Notes: generated by a model from the sequence alone, not told the origin. A stretch of 64,000 nt of DNA from JANQSS01 sp965249735 (GCA_965249735.1 CBDFMS010000018.1:62001-126000); one strand, 5' to 3'; positions 33,857 to 43,099 are shown, counted from the first letter of the stretch. Translations and numbers: made by a program.

Positions 33857-35311
33857 ATGCTTTTTAATTCCATTGACTTTGCGATATTTTTGCCGATTGT
33901 GTTTATTCTTTATTGGTTTGTAACCAATAAGAATTTAAAACTGCAGAATTTGTTAATCGTAGGATCGAGTTATTTATTCTACGGCTGGTGGGACTGGAGG
34001 TTCTTATCCTTAATTCTATTTAGCACACTTGTAGATTTCTCAGTCGGTCGAAAGCTGAAATCCGAAGAAAATCAAAGAACAAGAAAGATTTTGCTTTGGG
34101 TAAGCATTTTGGTAAATCTGGGATTTTTAGGCTTTTTCAAATACTACAATTTCTTTCTCGACAATTTTGTTTCTGCCTTTTCATTCTTCGGAACAGACGT
34201 TAATGCCAATTCACTCAACATAATTTTACCGGTTGGTATTAGTTTTTACACCTTTCAGACCTTGAGTTATACAATTGACGTATACAAGAGAAAACTGGAA
34301 CCAACCGACGACCTCATCGCTTTTTCAGCTTTTGTTAGTTTCTTCCCACAATTGGTTGCCGGCCCAATTGAACGCGCGACGCACTTATTACCGCAGTTTT
34401 ATAAAAGACGGGCGTTTGACTATGAACAGACCGTCGACGGATTACGTCAAATTCTTTGGGGGTTGCTGAAAAAAATTGTTATCGCAGATAATTGTGCATA
34501 CTTTGCTAATCAAATTTTTAATAATTCTGCTGACATGAATGGCAGCACTTTGGTGTTAGGTGCATTGTTCTTTACATTTCAAATCTACGGTGACTTCTCC
34601 GGCTATTCTGATATAGCAATTGGAACATCGCGTGTATTCGGTTTTAACTTGAAACAAAATTTCGCCTTTCCCTATTTCTCCAGAGACATCGCCGAATTTT
34701 GGAGGCGATGGCACATTTCATTGTCGACCTGGTTTCGGGATTATTTATATATCCCACTCGGTGGCAGTCGTGGTGGAACGTGGATGAAAACCAGAAATAC
34801 CTTCATTATTTTCATTGTGAGTGGATTTTGGCACGGAGCCAATTGGACGTTTGTAGTTTGGGGTGCACTAAATGCCATTTATTTCTTGCCTCTCTTGCTC
34901 ACCAAAAGCAATCGACATAATTTAGATATTGTGGCTCAAGGCAAATTCTTGCCCAGTATGAAAGAAGTCCTGACGATAGGTATAACATTTGGATTAACAG
35001 TTTTTGCATGGATATTTTTTAGGGCGGAAAATATTGGGCACGCTATGGCCTACATATCCGAAATACTTTCAAAGTCTCTTTTTGAATATCCGAAATTTGA
35101 CAATATGCGTAGAGGGCTAACAACAATTGTTTTCATCGGATGCTTTATAGTCATTGAATGGAAAGGGAGGGAGGGGCAATATGCAATAGAGTGCATAGCG
35201 AAGGTCAAATCTAAGGCGACACGCTGGGTTTTTTATTATTCCATCTTGCTTGTTATATACTTTTTTGGAAACTTTAAAGATACAGTAGAATTCATCTATT
35301 TTCAATTTTAG
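33857..35311 (+). CDS. MBOAT-family membrane O-acyltransferase (AlgI/DltB-like)
   Basis: 484 residues with about ten to twelve membrane segments. It starts MLFNSIDFAIFLPIVFILYWFV and YLFYGWWDWRFLSLILFSTLVDF, the usual AlgI beginning. The conserved FFPQLVAGPIERATHLLPQF, YGDFSGYSDIAIGTSRVFGF and the catalytic His in SGFWHGANWTFVVWGALNA are present. MBOAT proteins pass acyl (often acetyl) groups across the inner membrane for exopolysaccharide or cell-wall modification. The next gene, 12 bases on and with a good ribosome site, is the likely periplasmic partner. Length is normal. Confidence 0.93.
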   Translation: MLFNSIDFAIFLPIVFILYWFVTNKNLKLQNLLIVGSSYLFYGWWDWRFLSLILFSTLVDFSVGRKLKSEENQRTRKILLWVSILVNLGFLGFFKYYNFFLDNFVSAFSFFGTDVNANSLNIILPVGISFYTFQTLSYTIDVYKRKLEPTDDLIAFSAFVSFFPQLVAGPIERATHLLPQFYKRRAFDYEQTVDGLRQILWGLLKKIVIADNCAYFANQIFNNSADMNGSTLVLGALFFTFQIYGDFSGYSDIAIGTSRVFGFNLKQNFAFPYFSRDIAEFWRRWHISLSTWFRDYLYIPLGGSRGGTWMKTRNTFIIFIVSGFWHGANWTFVVWGALNAIYFLPLLLTKSNRHNLDIVAQGKFLPSMKEVLTIGITFGLTVFAWIFFRAENIGHAMAYISEILSKSLFEYPKFDNMRRGLTTIVFIGCFIVIEWKGREGQYAIECIAKVKSKATRWVFYYSILLVIYFFGNFKDTVEFIYFQF

Positions 35312-35323
35312 GAGAAAAGACAT

Positions 35324-36226
35324 ATGAGAAATTTTATTTACAATATTCTACCTTTCATTTCATTGATTGTCATATTTAATTTCATTATTTTTTTGTTCGC
35401 CGAAATTAATTACTACTCCGACTATCGAATTACACCAGATCCTGCTTTTAATTCTTTTCTTTTCTCAGACTCTCATGGTTTACCGTTGGATACACATACT
35501 CAGGAATTCGGAATTTACAATTTTTCTGCCGGCAGTGAATCCTATGTTGATATTAAACGAAAACTAAACTGGCTAATTGAGCATAATTATAATATTGATG
35601 ACGCGTACATTACCGCTGATGATCATACCTTGAGCTCGTATCGTGATCGTGGCAACAACAACGATAGGAGTGTTTTTTATGTATCAACATTAGACCAAGA
35701 GAGTCCCTACGACTATATTACAAATAGATATATCACGTATTTCGCGACGATTTTCCAACCAAAAGTTCAGTCTGTTTTTAAATCATATTTGGCCGCTAAG
35801 ATCAAATCAATTTTCAATCCAACAACATCGAAGCACGAATCTGCTGAAAGATGGGAAGCGCTTTCCGCCAAAGAGAAAAATAAGAAATCTGAATTGAGAA
35901 AAAACAGCCAATTTCCATCTAAGGGCAAAAGTAATAAATTAAAAAAAGCCTTGCTGGATATTATTGCTTTGAGTAAAAAACATAATTTTAGCTTAATTGG
36001 AATAAAGTATCCTTTGTCAAACACGTACATTGATGCAGTGAATGGATTGGGTTATGGCGCTGACGAGATATTATTGAATCATGGAATACCAGTTTTAGAC
36101 TACAAGAAACTATATACCAACAATATCGAATATTTTTCTGACCAAGATCATTTAAATGCGCTTGGGGGGAAGCTATTTGCAAGAGAATTATTCAATAACT
36201 CAAGTAAGACGCGAGGCACGCGGTAA
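35324..36226 (+). CDS. SGNH/DHHW-like periplasmic protein, partner of MBOAT
   Basis: 300 residues with one N-terminal membrane anchor (FIYNILPFISLIVIFNFIIFLFA). The soluble part has FLFSDSHGLPLD, like block I of SGNH hydrolases with a Ser, and near the end YFSDQDHLNALGGKLFARELF, matching the block V D-x-x-H dyad. This is the arrangement in AlgJ/AlgX- and DltD-type acetyltransfer partners. AGGAGA lies 8 bases before the ATG, a rare clear Shine-Dalgarno site in this window. It probably completes O-acetylation of a surface glycan in the periplasm. Confidence 0.7.
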   Translation: MRNFIYNILPFISLIVIFNFIIFLFAEINYYSDYRITPDPAFNSFLFSDSHGLPLDTHTQEFGIYNFSAGSESYVDIKRKLNWLIEHNYNIDDAYITADDHTLSSYRDRGNNNDRSVFYVSTLDQESPYDYITNRYITYFATIFQPKVQSVFKSYLAAKIKSIFNPTTSKHESAERWEALSAKEKNKKSELRKNSQFPSKGKSNKLKKALLDIIALSKKHNFSLIGIKYPLSNTYIDAVNGLGYGADEILLNHGIPVLDYKKLYTNNIEYFSDQDHLNALGGKLFARELFNNSSKTRGTR

Positions 36227-36464
36227 TTATTTTTAAGACCAACAATAACTACAAGGTAACTTTTTTTAAAATTTTCATGATAAGTATTGTTTAGCACTCA
36301 CAGAGCTTCGATTCTATAGGTTTTGTTGTAAACACCCAACCTGAAATGAAAAATACGACAAGTACTTTTTTATTATCTTGTGCAAAATTCAAAATCCTGA
36401 TTGTTTCCCAACTGCCTTATGACTCGACTGACACTTAAACACGTAGTATTGCTCTATTCCAATT
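36227..36464. other. Intergenic, nothing recognised
   Basis: AT-rich stretch of 238 bases without an open frame of note, hairpin with T run, or RNA gene that I could recognise. Confidence 0.5.
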
Positions 36465-36803
36465 ATGAAAAAAATATTGAATCGAAGTAATCGAATTGCA
36501 GATGGCGCTGGACATAAAGTTTTGTCTACTATCGACCCAGCTACTAAAAATGCCGACGATGTTTCGTACGAGTACAAAGCTCAAACGGGTGATTTTGATT
36601 ATGAGAAGTATAAGGCCATCCAGGTGCGAAGAAACGAGATTAAGCCTGATGAGATAAGGGCGCTGGAAGATAATATTAAGTTCGTATCGGAATCCATAAA
36701 AGCACATAGCGGTAATGTTGAAATTGGACTTTGCTATGAAACTTAAGGAGGGAAAGAACAGGTTTCAGCTGCAACAAGTCATAAAAGTCAAGAATACTTA
36801 TAA
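36465..36803 (+). pseudogene. Methyltransferase N-terminal remnant with in-frame stop
   Basis: The open part encodes 93 residues (MKKILNRSNRIADGAGHKVL ... DYEKYKAIQVRRNEIKPDEIRALEDNIKFVSESIK...GLCYET). After the TAA at 36744 the same frame continues GGKEQVSAATSHKSQEYL before a second stop. DYE.Y...QV..N....i......NI.f....i......G.C.GtR.GKEQ is the start of a class I SAM methyltransferase family seen in polysaccharide clusters, so the stop seems to interrupt the G.C.GtR.GKEQ site. Everything after it is lost. Family call from memory, moderately sure. Confidence 0.45.
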
Positions 36804-36876
36804 TTTTGATTATTGTAAAACGACAGAGATAATTCACCTCCTATTTTTAATTTAGAAGCCATCTTAATTTTAAAAC

Positions 36877-37902
36877 ATGTCTGAAATCGTGGTCAATCTG
36901 GATGAAGTTAATCAAAGCTTGGAGGACACACTCAAGAAACTGGCTTTTGTGCAACATTGTGTTCAAAATCAAAAGTTTGAACCACTCCTAAATATAGGTC
37001 CTTATCATTTTGATTTGGAAGAAAGAGACATGGGGTCCGATATGCCGCCTCAAGAAGATATTATTCTCAGCACCTATTTCAGTTCTTACCCAGACCCACA
37101 ACGAGGAAATCATATCGACGAGAATGACTTCGACTATATTAAACCACTGTATCAAAGTGTGTTCGATCTAGGACTCGGATGTATTATTTTCTATGACAAT
37201 TTGAGTCAAGAATTCGTAGATCATTACTCAACTGACAACATTAAATTCATCAATGTGACTCTCGGTAATTTATCATTAAATGACGAACGCAATTTAATTT
37301 ATTACGCGTATATATTAACACACGCGACAAAAATAAAAAATGTTCTAATGGTCGATGTTTCAGATGTATATATTTTTAAAAATCCATTTGATTTGGTCAG
37401 AAACCACGACAACACACTTTTTTTAGGCAGAAGTAATTTAGAATTAGTTAAAGACTCCTATGTAAATTATACTAGATCGCAGAAATTTGGAAAAGATGCA
37501 GGAATTCAAATTCCATCGCAATACTTCAGCATGAGGTTATTCAATGCTGGAACGATAGGAGGATCTATCCACGTGGTGCTATACCTCCTAAGGCAAATGA
37601 CCTATTTCTTCAAATGCTATAGCACTAATCGAAATCACAATATGACAGTACTAAATTACTGTGTGTTTCTTTATTTTCAAGAATCTCAAACGCTAAACAA
37701 GGTATATTTCCTCCGACTGAGACAGTTTTTATTAAAAATTGCCTCCTTAGTACACGCTAAAATGAATTTGAATATTCTACCTGCCTCATATCAATGTAAA
37801 AATGAGAATTACTCCAATGGAGTTGTGTTTGCTGGCTTTCCTTTCACAAGTAAATTCAAGAAATACGAAATGGATAGCAAAGCATATCTTATTCATAAAT
37901 AA
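36877..37902 (+). CDS. Putative nucleotide-diphospho-sugar transferase (GT-A-like)
   Basis: 341 residues. A GT-A-like fold is suggested by EDIILSTYFSSYPDPQRG, YYAYILTHATKIKNVLMVDVSDVYIFKNPFDLV (hydrophobic strand then D-V-S-D as DxD-type metal site), and RLFNAGTIGGSIHVVLYLLRQM, the N.G..GG motif of GT8-like and plant-type glycosyltransferases. It lies at the end of the polysaccharide region. The sequence is AT-rich, fitting acquired DNA. Substrate unknown; it could also be a non-catalytic relative. Confidence 0.65.
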   Translation: MSEIVVNLDEVNQSLEDTLKKLAFVQHCVQNQKFEPLLNIGPYHFDLEERDMGSDMPPQEDIILSTYFSSYPDPQRGNHIDENDFDYIKPLYQSVFDLGLGCIIFYDNLSQEFVDHYSTDNIKFINVTLGNLSLNDERNLIYYAYILTHATKIKNVLMVDVSDVYIFKNPFDLVRNHDNTLFLGRSNLELVKDSYVNYTRSQKFGKDAGIQIPSQYFSMRLFNAGTIGGSIHVVLYLLRQMTYFFKCYSTNRNHNMTVLNYCVFLYFQESQTLNKVYFLRLRQFLLKIASLVHAKMNLNILPASYQCKNENYSNGVVFAGFPFTSKFKKYEMDSKAYLIHK

Positions 37903-38051
37903 TTCTCTAGACAACATTTCTTCTACAAGACAAATAAAAGTGACGAGCGTATTCGAAGATAATTTAACTCCCTAAACAATCAATTTAATGTTGTATGCAT
38001 TGATGAATTCCCATTCTAACATATCAGCAAATCGAATTATTACTTTTATGC

Positions 38052-38720
38052 TCACAAATACTTACCCCCCTCCCGAATACTCAAAGGTTGCAATTTATGA
38101 GAACTTATAAACTTGCTGACCCATTCAGGATCAATCTTTGAATGTTGTCGCAAGGCCCATCCGATGGCCTTGGCATGAAAAAATTCTTTGGATTCTGTGT
38201 GAGCTTCTATTGCATCAGTCAAGATATCCAGCCGAATTTCAGCCTTGTATTTCAATTGAAATATAATAGCAGATCGGTTTAACCATAAATCATCGGACGC
38301 GATCCATGGAAGAATTTCAGCTTTCATTACTAGTGGATAATTGAGCAACAGCGGCCCAACAATTCTGGCAGCCAGTGCATCTACTGTATCCCACCACGAT
38401 TTCGCCACAATCAGTTTTTCAAGAAATGGAATTGAATCGATCGTTAATAGTTTCCGTTGGCGATATAAAAACTCAATAGCCACATACTGATATTCTCTTT
38501 CTTTGAAATCCCAAAGATCAGAAACTAGTTTTTGCAATTCTTCTTCGCCGGATAACTTCTGTTTCAAAAACGGTTTTGAAAGTTCAGCGCGAAGTGGTTT
38601 TTTAATACCTAAAAATGGAAATTTATTTTTCATGTAGGCCGCCAATTGGACTGCTTGCACCTCACTTTGATGCGCTTCAAATGTCAATTTTATTTCACTT
38701 GCCAGATTCATTGATTTCAT
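38052..38720 (-). CDS. DNA alkylation repair protein (AlkD-like)
   Basis: 222 residues made of HEAT-like helical repeats. Signature segments are FPFLGIKKPLRAELSKPFLK, EREYQYVAIEFLYRQRKLL, KSWWDTVDALAARIVGPLL, DLWLNRSAIIFQLKYK and KEFFHAKAIGWALRQHSKIDP. They match AlkD-type glycosylases that remove positively charged alkylated bases; the WWDTVD Trp-Trp-Asp set is the catalytic region. The start overlaps the end of the oxidoreductase gene by 26 bases, so the two are coupled. Confidence 0.9.
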   Translation of the reverse strand: MKSMNLASEIKLTFEAHQSEVQAVQLAAYMKNKFPFLGIKKPLRAELSKPFLKQKLSGEEELQKLVSDLWDFKEREYQYVAIEFLYRQRKLLTIDSIPFLEKLIVAKSWWDTVDALAARIVGPLLLNYPLVMKAEILPWIASDDLWLNRSAIIFQLKYKAEIRLDILTDAIEAHTESKEFFHAKAIGWALRQHSKIDPEWVSKFISSHKLQPLSIREGGKYL

Positions 38721-39999
38721 TTTCTTCTTTTCGGAAAGGATTAATTATTAATCGGAGCGATTGATCATAAGTTAAATAATTCCATGTCCAGTTCAAAAAG
38801 ACAAACACCCGGTTTTTGGTTCCTATGAGTGCAAACAAGTGGACCACAAGCCAAATCAACCAGGCAAAGTATCCGCCAAGATGAAATCCGGGCAAGTCCG
38901 CCACGGCCTTATTTCTTCCCACTGTGGCCAACATGCCTTTATCTTTGTATTCAAAAGGAAGTAATTCTTTCTCTTCCTGCATTCGCTTTAGATTCTTAGC
39001 GAGTAACCGACTTTGTTGAATGGCAGTCTGGGCCATTTGCGGGTCGCCGTAAGGCTTTTCCTCCGAACACATAATGCATTGATCACCAATTACAAAAACA
39101 TCACTGGCACCCTTCAGCCGATTGTAGCGATCCACATGAAGTCGACAACCCGAACCTTCAGCGGCATCAGGCAGCCCAGCAAGACGATTTGCCGTGATTC
39201 CGGCGGCCCAAATTACTTTACCTACTTCTATTTTCCTACCATCGCTCAAAGCCAATTCAATCCCATTAAATCCGATCACACGCGTATTTAATTCAATCTG
39301 TACCTCCAGTTTCTCTAAATATTTGTAAGCCTTTTCACTTGATTTCTCACTCATACCAGGCAGCAATCTTGAATTGGCTTGAATTAAATAAATATCGACC
39401 TCCTTGTAACTAAATTCCCGATATTCCTTTGGCAGTATAAATTTTCTCATTTCAGCCAGCGATCCTGATAATTCCACTCCTGTCGCACCACCTCCCACAA
39501 TAGCAATATCAAGATATTGCTGTCGGTCTTCAACAGTTTCAGATTTTAGCGCGCGTTCGTAATCATTTAATATCTGATTTCGGAGATATAAGGCTTCAGA
39601 AGTGGACTTCAATATCATGGCCCGGTCCTCCATTTCCGACATGCCATAAAAATTGGTATCAGCCCCCATAGCCAGGATCAAATAGTCATACCAGATCGTC
39701 CCTTCATCCGTCTTCAATCGCTTATTATCACAATCAACTTCCAGCGCTCTGGCCACTCGTATGTGCACATGACCGGTATGTTGAAACAGCTTGCGCAAAG
39801 GAAACGATATACTACTGGGTTCTAATCCCGACATGGCCACCTGATAGAACAAGGGTTGGAATTGATGAAAATTGTGCTTGTCCAATAGAACGATTTGAAA
39901 GTTGCTCTTTTTCAATCGTTGGGCAAGCTTCAAACCACCGAAACCACCACCGACGATGACGACTCTTTTTCGCGTTGAATTGGGTATATTTAGCGGCAT
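38695..39999 (-). CDS. ndh: Type II NADH:quinone oxidoreductase
   Basis: 434 residues. N-terminal FAD site VVIVGGGFGGLKLAQRLKK, then LLDKHNFHQFQPLFYQVAMSGLEPSSI; the second Rossmann site IAIVGGGATGVELSGSLAEM binds NADH; then FVIGDQCIM as the FAD-ribityl Asp motif. The C-terminus has a hydrophobic, aromatic stretch (YFAWLIWLVVHLFALIGTKNR) for membrane attachment. It passes electrons from NADH to menaquinone without pumping protons. It diverges from pepT with 38 bases between start codons. Confidence 0.93.
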   Translation of the reverse strand: MPLNIPNSTRKRVVIVGGGFGGLKLAQRLKKSNFQIVLLDKHNFHQFQPLFYQVAMSGLEPSSISFPLRKLFQHTGHVHIRVARALEVDCDNKRLKTDEGTIWYDYLILAMGADTNFYGMSEMEDRAMILKSTSEALYLRNQILNDYERALKSETVEDRQQYLDIAIVGGGATGVELSGSLAEMRKFILPKEYREFSYKEVDIYLIQANSRLLPGMSEKSSEKAYKYLEKLEVQIELNTRVIGFNGIELALSDGRKIEVGKVIWAAGITANRLAGLPDAAEGSGCRLHVDRYNRLKGASDVFVIGDQCIMCSEEKPYGDPQMAQTAIQQSRLLAKNLKRMQEEKELLPFEYKDKGMLATVGRNKAVADLPGFHLGGYFAWLIWLVVHLFALIGTKNRVFVFLNWTWNYLTYDQSLRLIINPFRKEENEINESGK

Positions 40000-40037
40000 T
40001 TTATTCTATAATAATAAGCCATAAAAATAACAATGTC

Positions 40038-41285
40038 ATGTTGGAAAATTATCACAGCAAAGTTAGAGAAAGACTGATACGATATGCCATGATCGACACG
40101 CAATCGGATATGCATTCGACCACCTATCCTTCTACTGAAAAACAGAAAAATCTCGGACGCTTACTCGCACAGGAATTACAGGAAATCGGCATACAGGATG
40201 TCGAGCTGGACGAGCACGGATTGATCTATGCTACCTTACCTTCGAATACTGACAAAGAGGTCTCCGTCCTATGTTTTTGCAGCCACATGGACACTTCCAT
40301 GGACAGTCCCGGCGACGGCGTAAAACCTATCGTCCACGAAAATTATCAGGGTCAAGCCCTTCAATTGCCGGATGATGCCAGCATCGTAATCGATCCCGCA
40401 AGTCATCCACACTTAAAAGACAAAATAGGCCATGACGTAATCACCGCATCAGGTACAACACTCTTGGGAGCTGACAACAAAGCCGGCATTGCCGCTATTA
40501 TGGATGCTATGGAATACCTGATCAACAATCCACAAATAAAACATGGTAAAGTGCGTATTCTCTTTACTTGTGATGAAGAAATTGGTCGCGGCACAGAAAA
40601 AGTAGACATTGCAAAATTGGCCGCTGACTATGGGTATACCATCGATGGTGAAATGGCCGGTTCGATGGAAAATGAAACCTTTTCCGCCGACCAGTTAACC
40701 GTTACATTCAATGGCGTTTCCTCGCACACAGGTTATGCCAAAGGCCATATGGTCAATGCTGTCAAGGTAGCAGCAGAATTTGTCGATTTCCTCCCAAAAA
40801 TGGAATTAGCGCCTGAGGCCACAGACGGTAAAGAACCATTTGTTCATCCATTGGAAATATCCGGAAAACCGGAAGGCGCCCGAGTGATTTTTCTACTTCG
40901 TTCGTTTGAAACTTCCAAACTCGACGACGAAGCTGATCTCCTCGATCGTCTTGCAAAACGCGCCTGTGAACAATGGCCCGGATCCTCTTATAAAATTGAG
41001 CGGGTTGAACAGTACCGCAACATGAAGGACATCCTTGATCAACATCCTCAGGTGATCGATAATGCATTCCAGGCGATCAAACGCGCGGGCTATGACCCAT
41101 TACTCCGATCCATTCGCGGTGGAACCGACGGATCCAAACTCTCTGCCATGGGCCTTCCTTGCCCCAACATCTTCGCCGGGGAGCATGCCTTCCACAGTAA
41201 ACAGGAGTGGGTAACGGTTCAGGACATGGAAAAATCAGCCGAGACCATCATCGAGATCTGTAAGATTTTCGAAGAGAAGAGCTAG
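40038..41285 (+). CDS. pepT: Peptidase T (tripeptidase, M20)
   Basis: 415 residues from ATG 40038 (MLENYHSKVRERLIRYAMIDTQSD). Zinc ligands and catalytic residues are H83 and D85 in CSHMDTSMD, D146 in GADNKAG, E180-E181 in CDEEIGRG, and a C-terminal His in AGEHAFHSKQEW. GGTDGSKLSAMG is also conserved. It removes N-terminal residues from tripeptides in the cytoplasm. Length is typical of PepT. Confidence 0.95.
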   Translation: MLENYHSKVRERLIRYAMIDTQSDMHSTTYPSTEKQKNLGRLLAQELQEIGIQDVELDEHGLIYATLPSNTDKEVSVLCFCSHMDTSMDSPGDGVKPIVHENYQGQALQLPDDASIVIDPASHPHLKDKIGHDVITASGTTLLGADNKAGIAAIMDAMEYLINNPQIKHGKVRILFTCDEEIGRGTEKVDIAKLAADYGYTIDGEMAGSMENETFSADQLTVTFNGVSSHTGYAKGHMVNAVKVAAEFVDFLPKMELAPEATDGKEPFVHPLEISGKPEGARVIFLLRSFETSKLDDEADLLDRLAKRACEQWPGSSYKIERVEQYRNMKDILDQHPQVIDNAFQAIKRAGYDPLLRSIRGGTDGSKLSAMGLPCPNIFAGEHAFHSKQEWVTVQDMEKSAETIIEICKIFEEKS

Positions 41286-41375
41286 AATATGAGAAAGTGA
41301 GAACATTAGAGCTTGAGAGCATGAGAGGGTAAGAGTATAAGGCTAGCTTGGGTATTGATATTGCATGATTGAATT

Positions 41376-41738
41376 ATGACGAACCAGGAATTCAATAAGA
41401 TTTTTAGACGTAGGACTTTGGACTTCTCTATACGGGTATTCCATTTTATCGAAACGTTACCGGAATTAAAATCAACAAGAGTTATTTCATATCAACTTGG
41501 TAAAAGTGCATCTTCCGTTGGAGCAAATTTTAGGGCATTTTGTCGAGGACGTTCTTACAAGGAGAAGTACGCAAAAATCTGCATCGTTGTGGAAGAAGCA
41601 GATGAAGTCGAATTTTGGTTACTCAATTTGAAGGAATTGGGATTCGGTAATCGGACAGAGCTGGAATACCTGATGAATGAAGCTGTGGAACTAATAAAAA
41701 TCACTTCTAAAATAAAGGCCAATATCAACAAACTGTAA
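41376..41738 (+). CDS. Four-helix bundle protein (S23 / 23S rRNA IVP-like)
   Basis: 120 residues, all helical. RTLDFSIRVFHFIETLPELKSTRVISYQLGKSASSVGANFRAF, YKEKYAKICIVVEEADEVEFWLLNL and LMNEAVELIKITSKIKANI match the small 4-helix family named after proteins encoded in 23S rRNA intervening sequences. Members occur as scattered single genes in Bacteroidota; their role is unknown. This copy is bracketed by GAGAAC/GTTCTC-type repeats (41288-41336 and 41775-41876), as if the gene and repeats form one unit. Confidence 0.85.
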   Translation: MTNQEFNKIFRRRTLDFSIRVFHFIETLPELKSTRVISYQLGKSASSVGANFRAFCRGRSYKEKYAKICIVVEEADEVEFWLLNLKELGFGNRTELEYLMNEAVELIKITSKIKANINKL

Positions 41739-41804
41739 CCCGAACTCACCTAAAGAACTCATATAATCTAGTGCTCTGATGTTCTCTCGTTCTAATGCTC
41801 TCGT

Positions 41805-41868
41805 GTTCTCACATTCTCATGTTCTCACATTCTCATGTTCTCACATTCTCATGTTCTCACATTCTCGA
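41805..41868. repeat. 16 bp tandem repeat, 4 copies
   Basis: GTTCTCACATTCTCAT repeats at 41805, 41821, 41837 and 41853 (last copy ends GA). Each unit is two related octamers (GTTCTCAC, ATTCTCAT). Degenerate copies precede it from 41775. Related words on the opposite strand (GAGAATATGAGAAAGTGAGAAC) lie upstream of the four-helix bundle gene at 41284-41306. Confidence 0.85.
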
Positions 41869-41933
41869 GTTCTCACGAAATCGAAACTTTTCGCCGTACC
41901 TTAGCGTTATAGAAATCTGCTCTTTGAAAAAAT

Positions 41934-42297
41934 GGGACTGAACTGGAATCGACAGGAATGACATCGGTTTAGTAAGCATGTCGGGGAATGATCACTCACC
42001 TCGTTAACAAATGGTAATCAAACCATTAATTGGCAATTCTAACATTGCTTTGGCTGCCTAATCTAGGATTAGTTAAGCCTTTGTGCCTCTCTCTTGATGT
42101 CTGATATATAGAGATGGTGCACATTAACAAACTTCAGGCTAGATTCGTTGCCTTCCCGTCAACGCATTGAAATTTAGGGAAACCTTTCGGAGTAGGCCGC
42201 TTACCAGCCAATACCGGAAGTATTAAATGGTAAACTAAACATGTAGAAAGCTTTGCAGACCATTCTCTGGACCCGGGTTCAACTCCCGGCAGTTCCA
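41934..42297 (+). ncRNA. ssrA: tmRNA
   Basis: The 5' end GGGACTG pairs with CAGTTCC at 42290-42296 as a tRNA-like acceptor, preceded by the T arm CCGGG TTCAACT CCCGG. The tag frame reads GGC AAT TCT AAC ATT GCT TTG GCT GCC TAA (G-N-S-N-I-A-L-A-A), with the usual ALAA degradation end; the resume codon is probably this GGC. CCA is not encoded. It rescues stalled ribosomes with SmpB. Confidence 0.95.
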
Positions 42298-43099
42298 CAT
42301 TTTTTCTTTTAAGTATCTGATAATCAAAGACCGATATACACAACTAATCAAATTGGACACACTTTTTGTGACAACTTGAATCAAACTGAGTCCAGATGAA
42401 ACAACCTCATTGCAGCATCAACCTAGCCTCAGCAATTCCTTCATGAGTCTCATTTCTTTCCAATAGGACCATTTATAGAATGACTTTCTGGTAGCTTCAA
42501 CAGGAAAAGTAGCCTTATTAGCCATTATCAAGGATGATGTTATCATCATTCAAATGTTCTATGGATTGACCCAATTATTCGGGCCTGGAATCAATGACTA
42601 TTTTGAGTAATACGGCTGCATTGATAGTGCGTTCCCGCTTATTGGCATCCCTGAAGGTGGGGAATATCAACCGCTCACCGAAAAGCTATACGATAGCCAT
42701 TCAGAGGCGGTGAAGATGCCATACTCATCGGAAAAGACAGCAGTCTACATCTACGCCAATTGGGTCGTTGAAGTCGAGAAATCACGTTGAATTAAGCGAC
42801 GAAAACGTACATCATTTTCAATTATGATGTATGTCACCACATAAGTCATAGTCACTTAATAACTATGTAACCAGTGCTATAATTGAATCTCAAAATGAAA
42901 AAAGACTGCTGACATAAGCGATATACCCGGAACTTCTGTATTGAGTTCCGGATATACAGATGTTAGCACACATACGATAAAGAATTAGGAATTAAAGCTA
43001 AAATTTCATAAAAGGAATGATAAATATAAGAATTGACTAAGAGTCTTTATGCGTTACAATATTTTATGAATTTATCATCAAAACCATATATAATACGTC
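42298..43099. other. Intergenic region with a decayed reading frame and an inverted repeat
   Basis: About 800 bases after the tmRNA. It holds the broken frame at 42479-42790 and a perfect 8-base inverted repeat CCGGAACT (42927-42934) / AGTTCCGG (42944-42951) without a T run. No other gene, RNA or mobile end was recognised. Confidence 0.5.
42479..42790 (+). pseudogene. Decayed frame, unknown protein
   Basis: One frame between stops reads as protein-like sequence with a single internal TAA at 42608: NDFLVASTGKVALLAIIKDD, VIIIQMFYGLTQLFGPGIN, then after the stop YGCIDSAFPLIGIPEGGEYQ and KTAVYIYANWVVEVEKSR. No start codon or ribosome site fits. The consistent coding character on both sides of the stop suggests a remnant. 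No family recognised. Confidence 0.35.

Noticed and set aside
41376..41738. Four-helix bundle gene as a second DGR avd gene
   Set aside because: It has the same general fold class, but its start (MTNQEFNKIFRRRTLDF) lacks the MALYYDLPVY-type Avd beginning and it fits the S23 family instead.
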